NCBI RefSeq assembly: GCF_003217295.1
Contig: NZ_QJTJ01000010.1
Span: forward strand, 1-64,000
DNA length: 64,000 nucleotides
Origin: Ureibacillus chungkukjangi
Lineage (GTDB): Bacteria > Bacillota > Bacilli > Bacillales_A > Planococcaceae
Direction: 5' to 3'
Part shown: positions 1-9,092 of the stretch, in pieces
How positions within the stretch are numbered: the first letter of the stretch is position 1
How the letters are laid out: each line of letters begins with the position of its first letter
Made by a program: the position numbers and the translations under genes
The notes under the pieces: model-generated
What the model was told of the DNA's origin: nothing
The model's database searches: none
What the model saw: the letters and a program-made list of their open reading frames with translations, nothing else

Positions 1-93
1 AGATCCCTCAAAGACGATGAGGTAGATAGGTTCGAGGTGGAAGTGTGGTGACACATGGAGCTGACGAATACTAATCGATCGAGGACTTAACCA
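1..93 (+). rRNA. 23S ribosomal RNA, 3' end (partial)
   Basis: The window opens inside the 3' end of a large-subunit rRNA. The segment ending GAGGACTTAACC matches the conserved terminal helix of Bacillales 23S rRNA, and a 5S gene follows about 120 bases later in the same direction. The 5' part lies outside the window. The exact mature 3' end is estimated to within a few bases. Confidence 0.95.
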
Positions 94-212
94 AAATCTT
101 GAATGCAATCAATGTCTTTATCCAGTTTTGAGAGAACAAAAAATATTATTTAAAAAAGCTTGCATTTAGCAATTTAAGTAGTATAATAAATCTTGTCTCA
201 AATTAAATAAGT

Positions 213-327
213 CTAGTGATGATGGCAAAGAGGTCACACCCGTTCCCATACCGAACACGGAAGTTAAGCTCTTTAGCGCCGATGGTAGTTGGGGGCTTCC
301 CCCTGTGAGAGTAGGACGTCGCTAGGC
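213..327 (+). rRNA. 5S ribosomal RNA
   Basis: About 115 bases carrying the typical Bacillus 5S core (AGAGGTCACACCCGTTCCC, CCGAACACGGAAGTTAAG, GAGAGTAGGACG). The two ends, CTAGTGATGATGGC and GTCGCTAG, pair to form helix I. It is the last gene of the rRNA operon; no tRNA gene follows before the terminator. Ends are placed by comparison with the family from memory and may be off by one or two bases. Confidence 0.96.
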
Positions 328-332
328 AACTA

Positions 333-357
333 AACCACTGAGTATTCAGTGGTTTTT
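333..357 (+). terminator. Terminator of the rRNA operon
   Basis: Inverted repeat ACCACTGA / TCAGTGGT with a short loop followed by a run of T, directly after the 5S gene. Typical intrinsic terminator. Confidence 0.9.
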
Positions 358-384
358 TTATATAAAAAAAGCAATTTATATCAA

Positions 385-425
385 AAGAAGAAGTTCTCAC
401 GTTTTTAGAGAACTTCTTTTTATAT
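385..425. terminator. Bidirectional terminator between rRNA operon and LytTR gene
   Basis: Long hairpin with arms AAGAAGTTCTC and GAGAACTTCTT, with A-rich sequence on the left and T-rich on the right, so it can work in both directions. It lies between the plus-strand rRNA operon and the end of the minus-strand regulator gene. Confidence 0.8.
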
Positions 426-428
426 TTT

Positions 429-1109
429 TTAAAACTCTAAAAACTTTCTTAAATCGTTAATATAAGACTGGCTTATAGGAAGCTCTGAACCATTTTTAAG
501 CTCGACAAAAAAATTTGAAGCTAAATCCTTTGAGATACGCTTTATGAAATAGATATTGATAATATAAGAACGATGAATACGTAAAAAATACTCGGGTAGC
601 TTTAACTGGAGTTCCTTTAAGGTACAGTTAATTTTATACTGATCATCTGCAGCGTAAAACCAAGTACGTTTTTGTAGGCTCTCAATATGGGAAACTTGTT
701 CAATTGGAACTGGTACCCAATCTTCGTCTTGCTTTCCAGTTAGAAACTTGTATTGCTCTTGTTTTTCAGGCACATAGGAGGAAGGGAAAATAACAACTAA
801 AGCCGCTTCCTGATGTTCAATAATAATTGGATAACCAATGACATAGAAAGCTGTACCAAAAATTGTTTCATCTATAAGGATTGCGGTTTTATGACGATTC
901 TCCAAAACCTGTGCAGCGGTACTTTTAGAATGTACCTCTTTACTAAGCTTAAGATGAAAGTGAGTAGTGCTTGGACTGTAATATACATAGGTATCACCTA
1001 ATGCAATTACAATCGAAGCATCCTTTGGAATCCAATCCTCCAATATAACTTTATATTGCTCAAGCCCTTTAAATTCTTCTTTCATTTCTCGAATATTCCC
1101 CACTTCCAT
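429..1109 (-). CDS. LytTR-family DNA-binding regulator
   Basis: A 226-residue protein. Residues of roughly 130-226 form a LytTR DNA-binding domain: a beta-rich segment with HIESLQKRTWFY, then FLRIHRSYIIN and the KRISKD / ELPISQSY elements typical of the family. The N-terminal half has no receiver domain (no D/D/K phospho-acceptor pattern) and no membrane segment; it looks like a small cytoplasmic sensor domain. So this is a one-component regulator rather than a classical response regulator. The start is supported by AAAGGGGGC upstream. It is transcribed divergently from aceA, whose intergenic region contains a repeated TCTGTTAT element, so control of the glyoxylate shunt is plausible but inferred only from position. 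Confidence 0.82.
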   Translation of the reverse strand: MEVGNIREMKEEFKGLEQYKVILEDWIPKDASIVIALGDTYVYYSPSTTHFHLKLSKEVHSKSTAAQVLENRHKTAILIDETIFGTAFYVIGYPIIIEHQEAALVVIFPSSYVPEKQEQYKFLTGKQDEDWVPVPIEQVSHIESLQKRTWFYAADDQYKINCTLKELQLKLPEYFLRIHRSYIINIYFIKRISKDLASNFFVELKNGSELPISQSYINDLRKFLEF

Positions 1110-1220
1110 ATTTAGAGCCCCCTTTTTGTGTTAAACAAAATCCAAATACTCATCACTATATTTTACCATTTCATCCTAAAATTCCAACGATTCGTCAGAA
1201 AATAATGAAAAATTAAATAG

Positions 1221-1265
1221 TCTGTTATATATTAATTTACAGCAAATACCTCTGTTATGGAACAG
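1221..1265 (+). promoter_or_regulatory. Repeated TCTGTTAT element upstream of aceA
   Basis: TCTGTTAT occurs at 1221 and again at 1251, exactly 30 bp apart (about three helical turns). The second copy is part of a short inverted repeat TCTGTT-ATGG-AACAGA (1251-1266). Position between the divergent LytTR regulator and aceA suggests an operator. LytTR sites are usually 9-bp direct repeats spaced about 21-22 bp start to start, so the spacing is not canonical and the link is tentative. Confidence 0.35.
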
Positions 1266-1322
1266 AAAAGAATTACTTTTTTAACAGTGAGTATTTAAAC
1301 AAAGGGGAAGGTGTGAATATTC

Positions 1323-2606
1323 ATGACGACAAGAAATGAAAAAATTGAGGCAATTAAAAAAGATTGGTCAGAGAATCCACGTTGGAAAGGTATTGAAAGA
1401 GCTTACACTGCTGAAGAGGTTGTTAAATTACAAGGTTCTATAGTAGTAGAGCAAACTTTAGCAAAACGTGGTGCTAGTCGTCTTTGGAAGTCATTACATG
1501 AGGAGGATTTCATTAATGCATTGGGGGCATTAACTGGAAATCAAGCAGTACAACAAGTAAAAGCAGGTTTAAAAGCTATCTACTTATCGGGGTGGCAAGT
1601 AGCAGCTGATGCAAACTTATCTGGTCAAATGTATCCTGACCAATCATTATATCCAGCGAACTCTGTACCACAGGTTGTAAAACGTATCAACCAAGCGCTA
1701 CAACGTGCAGATCAAATCGACCATGCTGAAGGTCGCGAAGATGAATTTGATTGGTTTGCTCCAATCGTTGCGGATGCTGAAGCAGGGTTTGGCGGACCAT
1801 TGAATGTATTCGAATTAGTAAAAGGAATGGTCGAAGCTGGTGCTGCAGGTGTTCACTTAGAGGACCAATTAGCGTCTGAGAAAAAATGTGGTCACTTAGG
1901 GGGTAAAGTATTACTTCCTACACAAAATGCCGTTCGTAACCTAGTTGCGGCTCGCTTAGCGGCTGATGTTATGGGTGTAGATACAATTTTAATCGCACGT
2001 ACAGATGCTGATGCTGCTGATATGGTAACAAGTGATATCGATCCACGTGACGCTGAATTTATTACTGGTGAACGTACACCTGAAGGATTCTTCCGTACAA
2101 AAGCAGGTATTAAGCAAGCGATTGCACGCGGTTTAGCTTATGCGCCATATGCAGATTTAATCTGGTGTGAAACATCGAATCCATCAATTGAAGAAGCTCG
2201 TGAATTTGCTGAAGCTATCCATGCAAAATTCCCAGGGAAAATGTTAGCTTACAACTGCTCACCTTCATTTAACTGGAAAGCTAAACTTTCAGATAAAGAG
2301 ATTGCAGAATTCCAACGTGAGATTGCGAAAATGGGGTATAAGTTCCAATTCGTAACTCTAGCTGGTTTCCACTCATTAAATAAATCAATGTTTGAGCTAG
2401 CTGTTGACTATAAAGATAACGGTATGGCTGCTTACTCTAAGCTACAACAAGCAGAGTTTGACTTAGAAGCGAAGGGCTATACAGCTACGAAACACCAACG
2501 TGAAGTAGGTACGGGTTACTTTGATGATGTTGCTCAAGCAATTTCTGGAGGTACATCTTCTACTACAGCAATGGCAGGTTCAACTGAAACAGCTCAATTC
2601 GTATAA
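1323..2606 (+). CDS. aceA: Isocitrate lyase
   Basis: Cleaves isocitrate to glyoxylate and succinate, the first step of the glyoxylate shunt in the cytoplasm. The 427-residue length is typical of the short bacterial form. The catalytic signature KKCGH is at residues 187-191 with the active-site cysteine at 189, inside [23 protein letters not shown] (metal site) and the late YNCSPSFNW motif are also present. The start is preceded by AGGGGAAGGTG. Malate synthase follows after about 115 bases in the same direction, so the two likely share a transcript. In B. cereus-type genomes I recall the opposite order (aceB before aceA), from memory. The divergent LytTR gene is a candidate regulator. Confidence 0.97.
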   Translation: MTTRNEKIEAIKKDWSENPRWKGIERAYTAEEVVKLQGSIVVEQTLAKRGASRLWKSLHEEDFINALGALTGNQAVQQVKAGLKAIYLSGWQVAADANLSGQMYPDQSLYPANSVPQVVKRINQALQRADQIDHAEGREDEFDWFAPIVADAEAGFGGPLNVFELVKGMVEAGAAGVHLEDQLASEKKCGHLGGKVLLPTQNAVRNLVAARLAADVMGVDTILIARTDADAADMVTSDIDPRDAEFITGERTPEGFFRTKAGIKQAIARGLAYAPYADLIWCETSNPSIEEAREFAEAIHAKFPGKMLAYNCSPSFNWKAKLSDKEIAEFQREIAKMGYKFQFVTLAGFHSLNKSMFELAVDYKDNGMAAYSKLQQAEFDLEAKGYTATKHQREVGTGYFDDVAQAISGGTSSTTAMAGSTETAQFV

Positions 2607-2722
2607 AAACTAGAAAATGTACCTTGGCTAATACTATTAAATTATGTAGTGATTGATAATTTAACTGTCTTGGTCAAGGCAATAAGATAACTGCAATTTT
2701 ATATAAGGTGGGGATAAGGAAA

Positions 2723-4324
2723 ATGGAACAGGCTACATCACAAAGGCTTAAAATTGTTGGGGAACTAACAGAACAAGCAAAAGAAATATTAACGCCTGAA
2801 GCACTTGATTTTATTGTTTCTCTTCATGAGAAATTTAACGAACGCCGTAAAGAATTGCTTATTAAACGTGAGGAGCGCCAAAAGCGTCTAGATGGTGGAG
2901 AACAGCTTTATTTCTTACCAGAAACTGAGCAAATTCGTAAAGGTGATTGGACAATTGCACCACTTCCTAAGGATTTACAGGATCGTCGTGTAGAAATTAC
3001 TGGACCAGCTGTGGATCGCAAAATGGTTATCAATGCATTAAACTCTGGTGCGAAAATGTTTATGGCATGCTTTGAAGATGCATCCACACCTACGTGGGAA
3101 AACATGATTGCAGGGCAAATTAATATGCGCGATTCAGTACAACGTACAATTACATTAACACAGGAGTCTAATGGAAAAACATATAAGTTAAACGAGGAAA
3201 CCGCTGTACTTATTGTTCGTCCAAGAGGATTACATCTTCTGGAGAAAAATGTATTGGTGGACGGCGAAGTGATGTCAGGAAGCTTCTTCGATTTCGGCTT
3301 GTACTTCTTCCACAATGCAAAGGAAGCACTTGCTCGAAATACAGGGCCTTATTTCTATCTACCAAAGCTTGAAAGCCATTTAGAAGCACGTCTTTGGAAT
3401 GATGTGTTTGTTTATGCACAAGATTACTTGGGCATTCCACAAGGGACTATTAAAGCAACGGTTCTAATCGAGACAATTGTTGCGGCATTTGAAATGGACG
3501 AAATTCTTTATGAATTACGTGAGCATTCAGCAGGCCTTAACTGTGGTCGTTGGGACTATATTTTCAGCTTTATAAAACGCCTTCGCAATCAGCCCAATGT
3601 AGTATTGCCAGACCGTGGTCAAGTAACAATGACAGTTCCGTTTATGAAAGCCTATACATCTCTATGTATTCAGACTTGCCATAAGCGTAATGCACCGGCA
3701 ATGGGAGGAATGGCAGCCCAAATTCCTGTAAAAAATGACGAGGAAGCAAATAAACTTGCTTTTGCTAAAGTTGCAGAAGATAAACTTCGTGAAGCTACGG
3801 ATGGTCATGATGGTACTTGGGTTGCTCACCCTGGTTTAGTATCTGTTGCGATGGAACAATTTGATGCTGTTATGAAAACACCGAACCAAATTGATAAAAA
3901 ACGCGAGGATGTAAATGTATCTGAAAGTGATTTAGTCGCTGTTCCAGAGGGTACTATTACAGAAGAAGGTCTTCGTGTCAATGCAAGTGTAGGTGTTCAG
4001 TATATTGCATCATGGCTACGTGGAAATGGTGCTGCACCAATTAATAATTTAATGGAAGATGCAGCAACGGCCGAGATTTCCCGTACCCAAGTTTGGCAAT
4101 GGATTCGACATGATAAAGGTGTACTCGAAGATGGACGTAAGGTTACATTAGAGTTAACCTTAGAAATTCTAAAAGAAGAGCTTGAAAAGATTAAAGCTGC
4201 TGTTGGGGAACAAGCATATAACACAGGTCGCTATGAAGAAGCGGCTGAGCTGTTTAAAACTTTAATCGAGAATGACGAGTTTGTTGAGTTTTTAACTCTA
4301 CCAGGTTACGAAAAGATTAGCTAA
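2723..4324 (+). CDS. aceB: Malate synthase A
   Basis: Condenses glyoxylate with acetyl-CoA to malate, completing the glyoxylate shunt begun by the upstream aceA. Characteristic segments are all present: [12 protein letters not shown], the [16 protein letters not shown] signature, [15 protein letters not shown] and [22 protein letters not shown]. The open frame extends to a GTG at 2708, but that GTG lies within the ribosome site AAGGTGGGG; ATG at 2723 is well spaced from it and gives 533 residues, the usual length of the A-type enzyme. A strong hairpin terminator follows at 4414. Confidence 0.96.
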   Translation: MEQATSQRLKIVGELTEQAKEILTPEALDFIVSLHEKFNERRKELLIKREERQKRLDGGEQLYFLPETEQIRKGDWTIAPLPKDLQDRRVEITGPAVDRKMVINALNSGAKMFMACFEDASTPTWENMIAGQINMRDSVQRTITLTQESNGKTYKLNEETAVLIVRPRGLHLLEKNVLVDGEVMSGSFFDFGLYFFHNAKEALARNTGPYFYLPKLESHLEARLWNDVFVYAQDYLGIPQGTIKATVLIETIVAAFEMDEILYELREHSAGLNCGRWDYIFSFIKRLRNQPNVVLPDRGQVTMTVPFMKAYTSLCIQTCHKRNAPAMGGMAAQIPVKNDEEANKLAFAKVAEDKLREATDGHDGTWVAHPGLVSVAMEQFDAVMKTPNQIDKKREDVNVSESDLVAVPEGTITEEGLRVNASVGVQYIASWLRGNGAAPINNLMEDAATAEISRTQVWQWIRHDKGVLEDGRKVTLELTLEILKEELEKIKAAVGEQAYNTGRYEEAAELFKTLIENDEFVEFLTLPGYEKIS

Positions 4325-4363
4325 TTCATATTAGAGATAGTTGCCTCCAATCAATATTTCTAA

Positions 4364-4378
4364 TTGAAACTGTTTCAA
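4364..4378. promoter_or_regulatory. Perfect 7-1-7 palindrome upstream of the aminotransferase gene
   Basis: TTGAAAC-T-GTTTCAA is a perfect dyad located between aceB and the aceB terminator hairpin, about 150 bp upstream of the aminotransferase start. It looks like an operator, but no cognate regulator can be assigned. Confidence 0.3.
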
Positions 4379-4413
4379 ACAAGGGGATTTATATTTTTAG
4401 ACATGGGGATGGG

Positions 4414-4456
4414 GTGTCTTACTAGCTGTGATGGGCTAGTAAGGCATTCTTTTTAA
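4414..4456 (+). terminator. Terminator after aceB
   Basis: Arms TGTCTTACTAGC and GCTAGTAAGGCA (12 pairs, one G-U) with an 8-base loop, followed by TTCTTTTTAATTTTT. Separates the aceA-aceB unit from the aminotransferase gene. Confidence 0.88.
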
Positions 4457-4532
4457 TTTTTAGAAGGATTTTACCATCAACAAAAAGAATTGAATAAATA
4501 AGAAAATACATACGAAAAGGGGAATGTGTGTC

Positions 4533-5705
4533 ATGAAAAATAAGGAATTGCTTTTAGTACCGGGACCTACACCTGTAGTCGATGAAATCTATGAATCTTT
4601 AGCTAGTGAAACAAGGGGACATACGGATCCGCGATTTGCTGCCATCTTCAAGTCGGCAATCAAGCAAACAAAGGAATTGCTACAAACGGATGGGGAAGTG
4701 TTTATAGTGGCTGGCTCGGGCACATTAGCAATGGAAATGGCGATTGTAAACACAGTGGGTAAAGGGGAAAAATTACTGGTTATTAGCCACGGCTATTTTG
4801 GTGACCGATTCACTCCACTTGCTGAAGCATTTGGTATTGAAGTTGATGTTTTACAAGCTAAATGGGGAAAGCAAGTTGACCCATTACTTGTTCAAGAACA
4901 AATAGCTACGAATAATTATAAAGCTGTTACAATTACTCATGCAGATACATCCACAGGGGTTATATCCGATTTAGATGCACTTATTCCGATTATTAAGCAA
5001 GCTGGTGCACTGGTTATTTTAGACGGAGTAGTAGCAACTGCAGCGCTTGATGAGAACATGAGCAAAACTTATGGGCATCCGGATTATAAAATTGATGTAG
5101 TATTAACTGGCTCGCAAAAGGCAATTGGAATACCACCGGGTTTGGCTATAGTTGCTTTTAACCAAACTGCTCTTAATACACGAGAAGCTCTAGGCACTAT
5201 TCCAGCGTATTATAGTGACATTAAAAATTGGATACCAATTATGCAAGATCCATCTAAATATTTTGCAACACCACCAGTAAATCTAATCTATGCCTATAAT
5301 ACTGCGTTGAAAATCGTATTAGATGAAGGGATTAAACAGCGGGAGCAGCGTCATATTGCTTTTGGTCGTGGAATTCGCTCAGCTCTTCGCTCCTTTGGAA
5401 TGGAATCTTTAGCAACAGAGGAAGTAGCAGCACCAACCTTAAGCTGCATGTTATATCCAGAAGGCATTGATGACTCTTCCTTCCGAGCACGTCTTTCACA
5501 TAAAGGTGTGATTGTAGCAGGAGCGTTGGCACATCTAACAGGAAATGCTTTCCGTATTGGCCATATGGGGAATACAACTGCAGAAATGCTAGAGAGTGCA
5601 ATCCGCCATATTGGAGAAGTACTGCTGGAATTAGGATTAGAAGTAAATCCAGAGGCTGCTATAGTAGCATTTAGAGAAGAATTATCACAAAGTGTTTCAA
5701 ATTAA
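4533..5705 (+). CDS. Class V aminotransferase, alanine--glyoxylate / PucG type
   Basis: PLP-dependent fold-type I aminotransferase of the alanine-glyoxylate / serine-pyruvate / ureidoglycine-glyoxylate group (390 residues). The early PGPTPV...RGHTDPRF pattern, the central DGVVA aspartate and the Schiff-base lysine in TGSQKA (Lys196) are visible. The start is ATG 4533, placed about 10 bases after AAGGGG; the earlier in-frame ATG at 4524 is too close. Adjacent to aceA and aceB, it could turn glyoxylate into glycine, which would link the shunt to amino-acid synthesis; a purine-degradation (PucG) role is an alternative, but no other ureide genes are nearby. It has its own upstream terminator and downstream hairpin, so it is probably a separate transcript. 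Confidence 0.88.
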   Translation: MKNKELLLVPGPTPVVDEIYESLASETRGHTDPRFAAIFKSAIKQTKELLQTDGEVFIVAGSGTLAMEMAIVNTVGKGEKLLVISHGYFGDRFTPLAEAFGIEVDVLQAKWGKQVDPLLVQEQIATNNYKAVTITHADTSTGVISDLDALIPIIKQAGALVILDGVVATAALDENMSKTYGHPDYKIDVVLTGSQKAIGIPPGLAIVAFNQTALNTREALGTIPAYYSDIKNWIPIMQDPSKYFATPPVNLIYAYNTALKIVLDEGIKQREQRHIAFGRGIRSALRSFGMESLATEEVAAPTLSCMLYPEGIDDSSFRARLSHKGVIVAGALAHLTGNAFRIGHMGNTTAEMLESAIRHIGEVLLELGLEVNPEAAIVAFREELSQSVSN

Positions 5706-5713
5706 ACTAAAAA

Positions 5714-5752
5714 GTAAAGCTCTAGTATGCCTTTGCATACTAGAGCTTTTGC
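5714..5752. terminator. Bidirectional terminator between convergent genes
   Basis: Perfect 15-base arms beginning AAAGCTCTAGTATGC with a 4-base loop; A-rich on the left and T-rich on the right. It separates the aminotransferase gene from the end of the oppositely oriented peptide-binding-protein gene. Confidence 0.92.
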
Positions 5753-5767
5753 TATGTGTAAGTGGAA

Positions 5768-7570
5768 TTATTTACCTTCGTTATAAGCGTTTAAGAATTC
5801 TGTTACTTTATCGCGATTTGCTTCTAGCTTTAATCCTGTATCAACTAATGGAGTTACAGTTGATACAGCAGGACGTTTATATCCTTGGTAGTAAGTAATA
5901 AATTCTTCTTGATTGATAGAGTAAAGAACAGCTTTACGAAGATCGGCAGAGTTTGAAACTTCGCGACCTTTAGTGTTGAATTGTAAGTAAGTCACGGCAT
6001 TACTTTCTGCTTCATTTAGAGCCAGGTTTGTATCGGATTTCACGATATCAAGCTTTGTTTCAGGTACTGTTTGTAATACATGAATTTCGCCATTACGTAA
6101 TGCAGATAATGCACTGTCGTTATCATCGATAAAACGTACAGAAATATTTGTGATTTTTGGCTCATACTCGGTGCCTATACGGTAAGCTGGATTTTTCACA
6201 AAAGTTGCTTCGTAGTCATTTTTTTGTACTAAGATGTATGGACCACTTGCATATAAGTGATTGTTGTATGAACTACCTTCTGTCACAGTTGCTTGGTCAC
6301 CATAAGCAACATCTGTATTTGGATCATAGCTTGCTACATCGAATGTGTTAATGCTTGTTACTTGTTTTTCAGAAACAATACCACCTGATTGGTGTGCTAA
6401 GTAGTTTAACACTTGTGGGAATGGGTTTGGTGTTGTAATTTTCACAACTTGGTATTTTCCTGCAGCATTATCAACTTGATCTTCTGATTCTACAACTTCA
6501 GTTACAGCCTGAGGTAATTCTTTTGATAAAGCATCTAAAACAGTTTCTTCTGTTCCTGCAACTTTAGCATTTTCTAATTCTGCTAAATCAGTTACAACTT
6601 CTACAGTATCAATATTCTCATGGATACTATATGTGCGGTGATCAGGAACCGAGCTTTCATCCTTTGCACGATTTAAAGAGAAAACTACATCTTCAGCAGA
6701 AACTAGTTCACCAGTATCAACTGCAGCACCATTTTCTACTTTTGCAAAGTTAATATCATCACGTAAGATGAAGTAATATTCAGAGTTACCTTCTGCAATA
6801 ACATGGTTATATGATAATGAACCATCTGAAACTACTTGGTCGTCATCTGTTAGATTTACTAAACGAACATACATATTAGTATTTAATGTATTGATAGAAC
6901 CGTCATTTCCTTTGATTGGATCAAGAGAAGTTAATGATGCAATAGCTTGGTGTAATACTAAAGTTTCACTAGCGTTTAAAGATTCGTCATTAAATGAAAT
7001 AGCTTCCCAAACTTGAGCACGAGATTTTGGAAGTAAAACTGTTTCAGGGTTTACCTCTGCAGAGTAGATACCCTGTGCTTTTTTCGAAATATAAAGTGGA
7101 GCAATATAAGCTTGGTCAAATACTAAAAGCTGCTCAAGCTCAGCATAGGCATCTTTTGCTTCATCACCAGTTAAGGTGCTTGCTTTGTCGATTAACGCAT
7201 CTAAATTGGAGTCACTAACAACACTGTAATCTCCACCAGTTTTAAATAATCCACGAACAGCATAGTCAGGATTCCCTGTTACTGTCGTCCAGCTTGATAA
7301 AGCAACATCGTAGTTACCTGCATCTTTTTGAGCTGAGAATGAACCGTAATCCGGTTGAATGTTTAACACTACTTCAAAACCGTTTTTAGTTAGTTGATCG
7401 CGTAAAATGTTTAAATCATTTTCACCTGCAGCGGTACCTAAAATTTCAATTGTTGGTTTTTCACCAGTAGATGTGTCGGCATTACCGCCGCCTTCAACAT
7501 CTGATTTCTTTTGTACACAGCCTGCAAGTGCTAGGACTGCAACAAATAATAGAGCTAATAGCTTTTTCAT
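5768..7570 (-). CDS. Circularly permuted peptide-binding lipoprotein of an oligopeptide ABC transporter
   Basis: An extracytoplasmic substrate-binding protein of the SBP_bac_5 (OppA/DppA) family, 600 residues, with signal peptide and lipobox LAGC (lipidated Cys18). The domain order is rotated. Residues of about 39-193 (NYDVALSSWTT, DYAVRGLF, LDALIDKA, YAELEQLLVFDQAYIAPLY) correspond to the end of a normal OppA/DppA. The normal N-terminal part starts only near residue 202 (TLVLHQAIASLTSLDPIKG) and continues through the LRDDINF and SAEDVVFSLNRA elements. The protein stops at YNEGK, about where the normal C-terminal lobe would resume with sequence like that at residue 38. The reading frame is intact. 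It is the last gene of the operon (24 bp after the second permease), with a good AGGAGG site. Confidence 0.87.
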   Translation of the reverse strand: MKKLLALLFVAVLALAGCVQKKSDVEGGGNADTSTGEKPTIEILGTAAGENDLNILRDQLTKNGFEVVLNIQPDYGSFSAQKDAGNYDVALSSWTTVTGNPDYAVRGLFKTGGDYSVVSDSNLDALIDKASTLTGDEAKDAYAELEQLLVFDQAYIAPLYISKKAQGIYSAEVNPETVLLPKSRAQVWEAISFNDESLNASETLVLHQAIASLTSLDPIKGNDGSINTLNTNMYVRLVNLTDDDQVVSDGSLSYNHVIAEGNSEYYFILRDDINFAKVENGAAVDTGELVSAEDVVFSLNRAKDESSVPDHRTYSIHENIDTVEVVTDLAELENAKVAGTEETVLDALSKELPQAVTEVVESEDQVDNAAGKYQVVKITTPNPFPQVLNYLAHQSGGIVSEKQVTSINTFDVASYDPNTDVAYGDQATVTEGSSYNNHLYASGPYILVQKNDYEATFVKNPAYRIGTEYEPKITNISVRFIDDNDSALSALRNGEIHVLQTVPETKLDIVKSDTNLALNEAESNAVTYLQFNTKGREVSNSADLRKAVLYSINQEEFITYYQGYKRPAVSTVTPLVDTGLKLEANRDKVTEFLNAYNEGK

Positions 7571-7594
7571 AATATTCCTCCTAAATTTAGTGTT

Positions 7595-9091
7595 TTAGTT
7601 TGTTTTAGGGTCAAAGGCATCTCGTAATCCATCTCCAAAGAAGTTAAATGAAAGTACAAGTAGCATAATACATAAACCTGGGAAAATAGCTAAATATGAA
7701 TGTGTTTCAAGATACGTACTACCGATTTTTAAAATATTCCCCCATTCAGGAATATGCGGTTCAACACCTAGTCCAAGGAAGCTTAAACTACTTGTTGAAA
7801 TAACAGCACCACCGATTGTTAAGGTTGCTTTTACAATCATAGGGGCTAGAGAATTTGGTACGATATGCTTAAAAATAATTGTACTGTCGGAAGCACCTAA
7901 TGCTCTAGCCGATTCTACAAATTCATAATTGGAAATTTGCATTACGGTTGCACGCATTGTGCGAGCATAAGTAGGAATTGAACCTACGCTTAATGCAATG
8001 ATTAAATTGACGGTATTGGCACCGAATGCAGCAATAATTGCAATGGCCAGTAAAATACCAGGAATTGCATATAAAATATCCAGTAAACGCATGATGATGT
8101 TATCTGTCTTTTTGCCGTAATAACCAGTAATTGCCCCGAGAGTTCCACCGATAATAGCGGGAATAATCGTTGAGAAAAACCCAACAATTAGTGAAATCTG
8201 GGCACCAAATACGATTCTTGAAAACAAATCGCGACCGAAGTCATCTGTTCCAAGAGGATACTCAAGCGTTGGTGTTTGTAAGATTGCTGAATAATTATTT
8301 TGTGTTGCAAAGTCATAATCGAATGTCCAAGGACTAATAACTGACAATGAAAACATAAAAATGATAAAAAACATACCGAATACGGCCATTGAATTACGTA
8401 GGATTTTACTCCACATCTTTTGCCATTTCTCTATAGAAGAAGCATCTTTTTGTCTTGCCTTTTTGATAAGCCCATATCCTAGTAATAAAGAAAATAGATT
8501 ACCAGTTAAAACCGGTAGTAATAGTATCAGACCGATTGGTAGCATCCATTTTGGTGCTGAAGCTTGAGTAACATATTTGGAGACTAAAATAATCATTACT
8601 GCAAAAATTATTGCTAGTAAAACAAAAGCCCCCATAACTAGTAAAAAGCTATCGATGACATAAGGTTTAAATAGATTAAATCCTGAAACACCAATTATGA
8701 AAAGCTGAGTTAAAAATGCATAGGTAGCAAATGTATATTCAGGTGTTTTATTTTTTGTAACTAAAGAAAACCCGAAGCTACTAGCAAAAATGTTCCCAAC
8801 GAGTACAGTTAAAATCAAAGGATAGCCAAGAATTCGAGTCCGTATATGAATATTCCCGTGATTTGCTAGATCTCTTTTAATAGATTTTGAGATAAGCCAA
8901 ACATAAAGTGTTGTTAGTAAATACACAACAAAGAACACTAAAACGATCGGTCGAACAGCTTGGGTATTGAAATTATAACTGTAAAGTAAAAAAAGTAATG
9001 AAAAAATAGCAGAAAAGGATAATGTGAAATGAGCATTTCCATATTCCTGTGTTATTTTCAAAAGAAGCTTAAGGTTTGATATGACTTTCAC
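7595..9091 (-). CDS. OppC/DppC-type permease with an extra N-terminal membrane domain
   Basis: Inner-membrane permease of a peptide ABC transporter, 498 residues against about 300 for normal DppC/OppC. The standard permease begins near residue 225 (WSKILRNSMAVFGMFF), has the LGTDDFGRDLFSRIVFGA element and the ATPase-contact EAA loop EFVESARALGASDSTIIFKHIVPNSLAP, and ends GDGLRDAFDP. Residues 1-220 add about six hydrophobic helices of unrecognised family. The GTG start at 9091 follows the upstream stop codon by one base and uses the AAGGAGGGA inside the end of the preceding gene, so translation is probably coupled. Whether the added helices are a regulatory or structural domain cannot be told from sequence. 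Confidence 0.86.
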   Translation of the reverse strand: MKVISNLKLLLKITQEYGNAHFTLSFSAIFSLLFLLYSYNFNTQAVRPIVLVFFVVYLLTTLYVWLISKSIKRDLANHGNIHIRTRILGYPLILTVLVGNIFASSFGFSLVTKNKTPEYTFATYAFLTQLFIIGVSGFNLFKPYVIDSFLLVMGAFVLLAIIFAVMIILVSKYVTQASAPKWMLPIGLILLLPVLTGNLFSLLLGYGLIKKARQKDASSIEKWQKMWSKILRNSMAVFGMFFIIFMFSLSVISPWTFDYDFATQNNYSAILQTPTLEYPLGTDDFGRDLFSRIVFGAQISLIVGFFSTIIPAIIGGTLGAITGYYGKKTDNIIMRLLDILYAIPGILLAIAIIAAFGANTVNLIIALSVGSIPTYARTMRATVMQISNYEFVESARALGASDSTIIFKHIVPNSLAPMIVKATLTIGGAVISTSSLSFLGLGVEPHIPEWGNILKIGSTYLETHSYLAIFPGLCIMLLVLSFNFFGDGLRDAFDPKTN

Positions 9092-9092
9092 A

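Noticed and set aside
2908-3440. Two minus-strand frames of 76-135 codons inside aceB
   Set aside because: They lie opposite a well-conserved gene, have no ribosome sites and no recognisable protein pattern: shadow frames.
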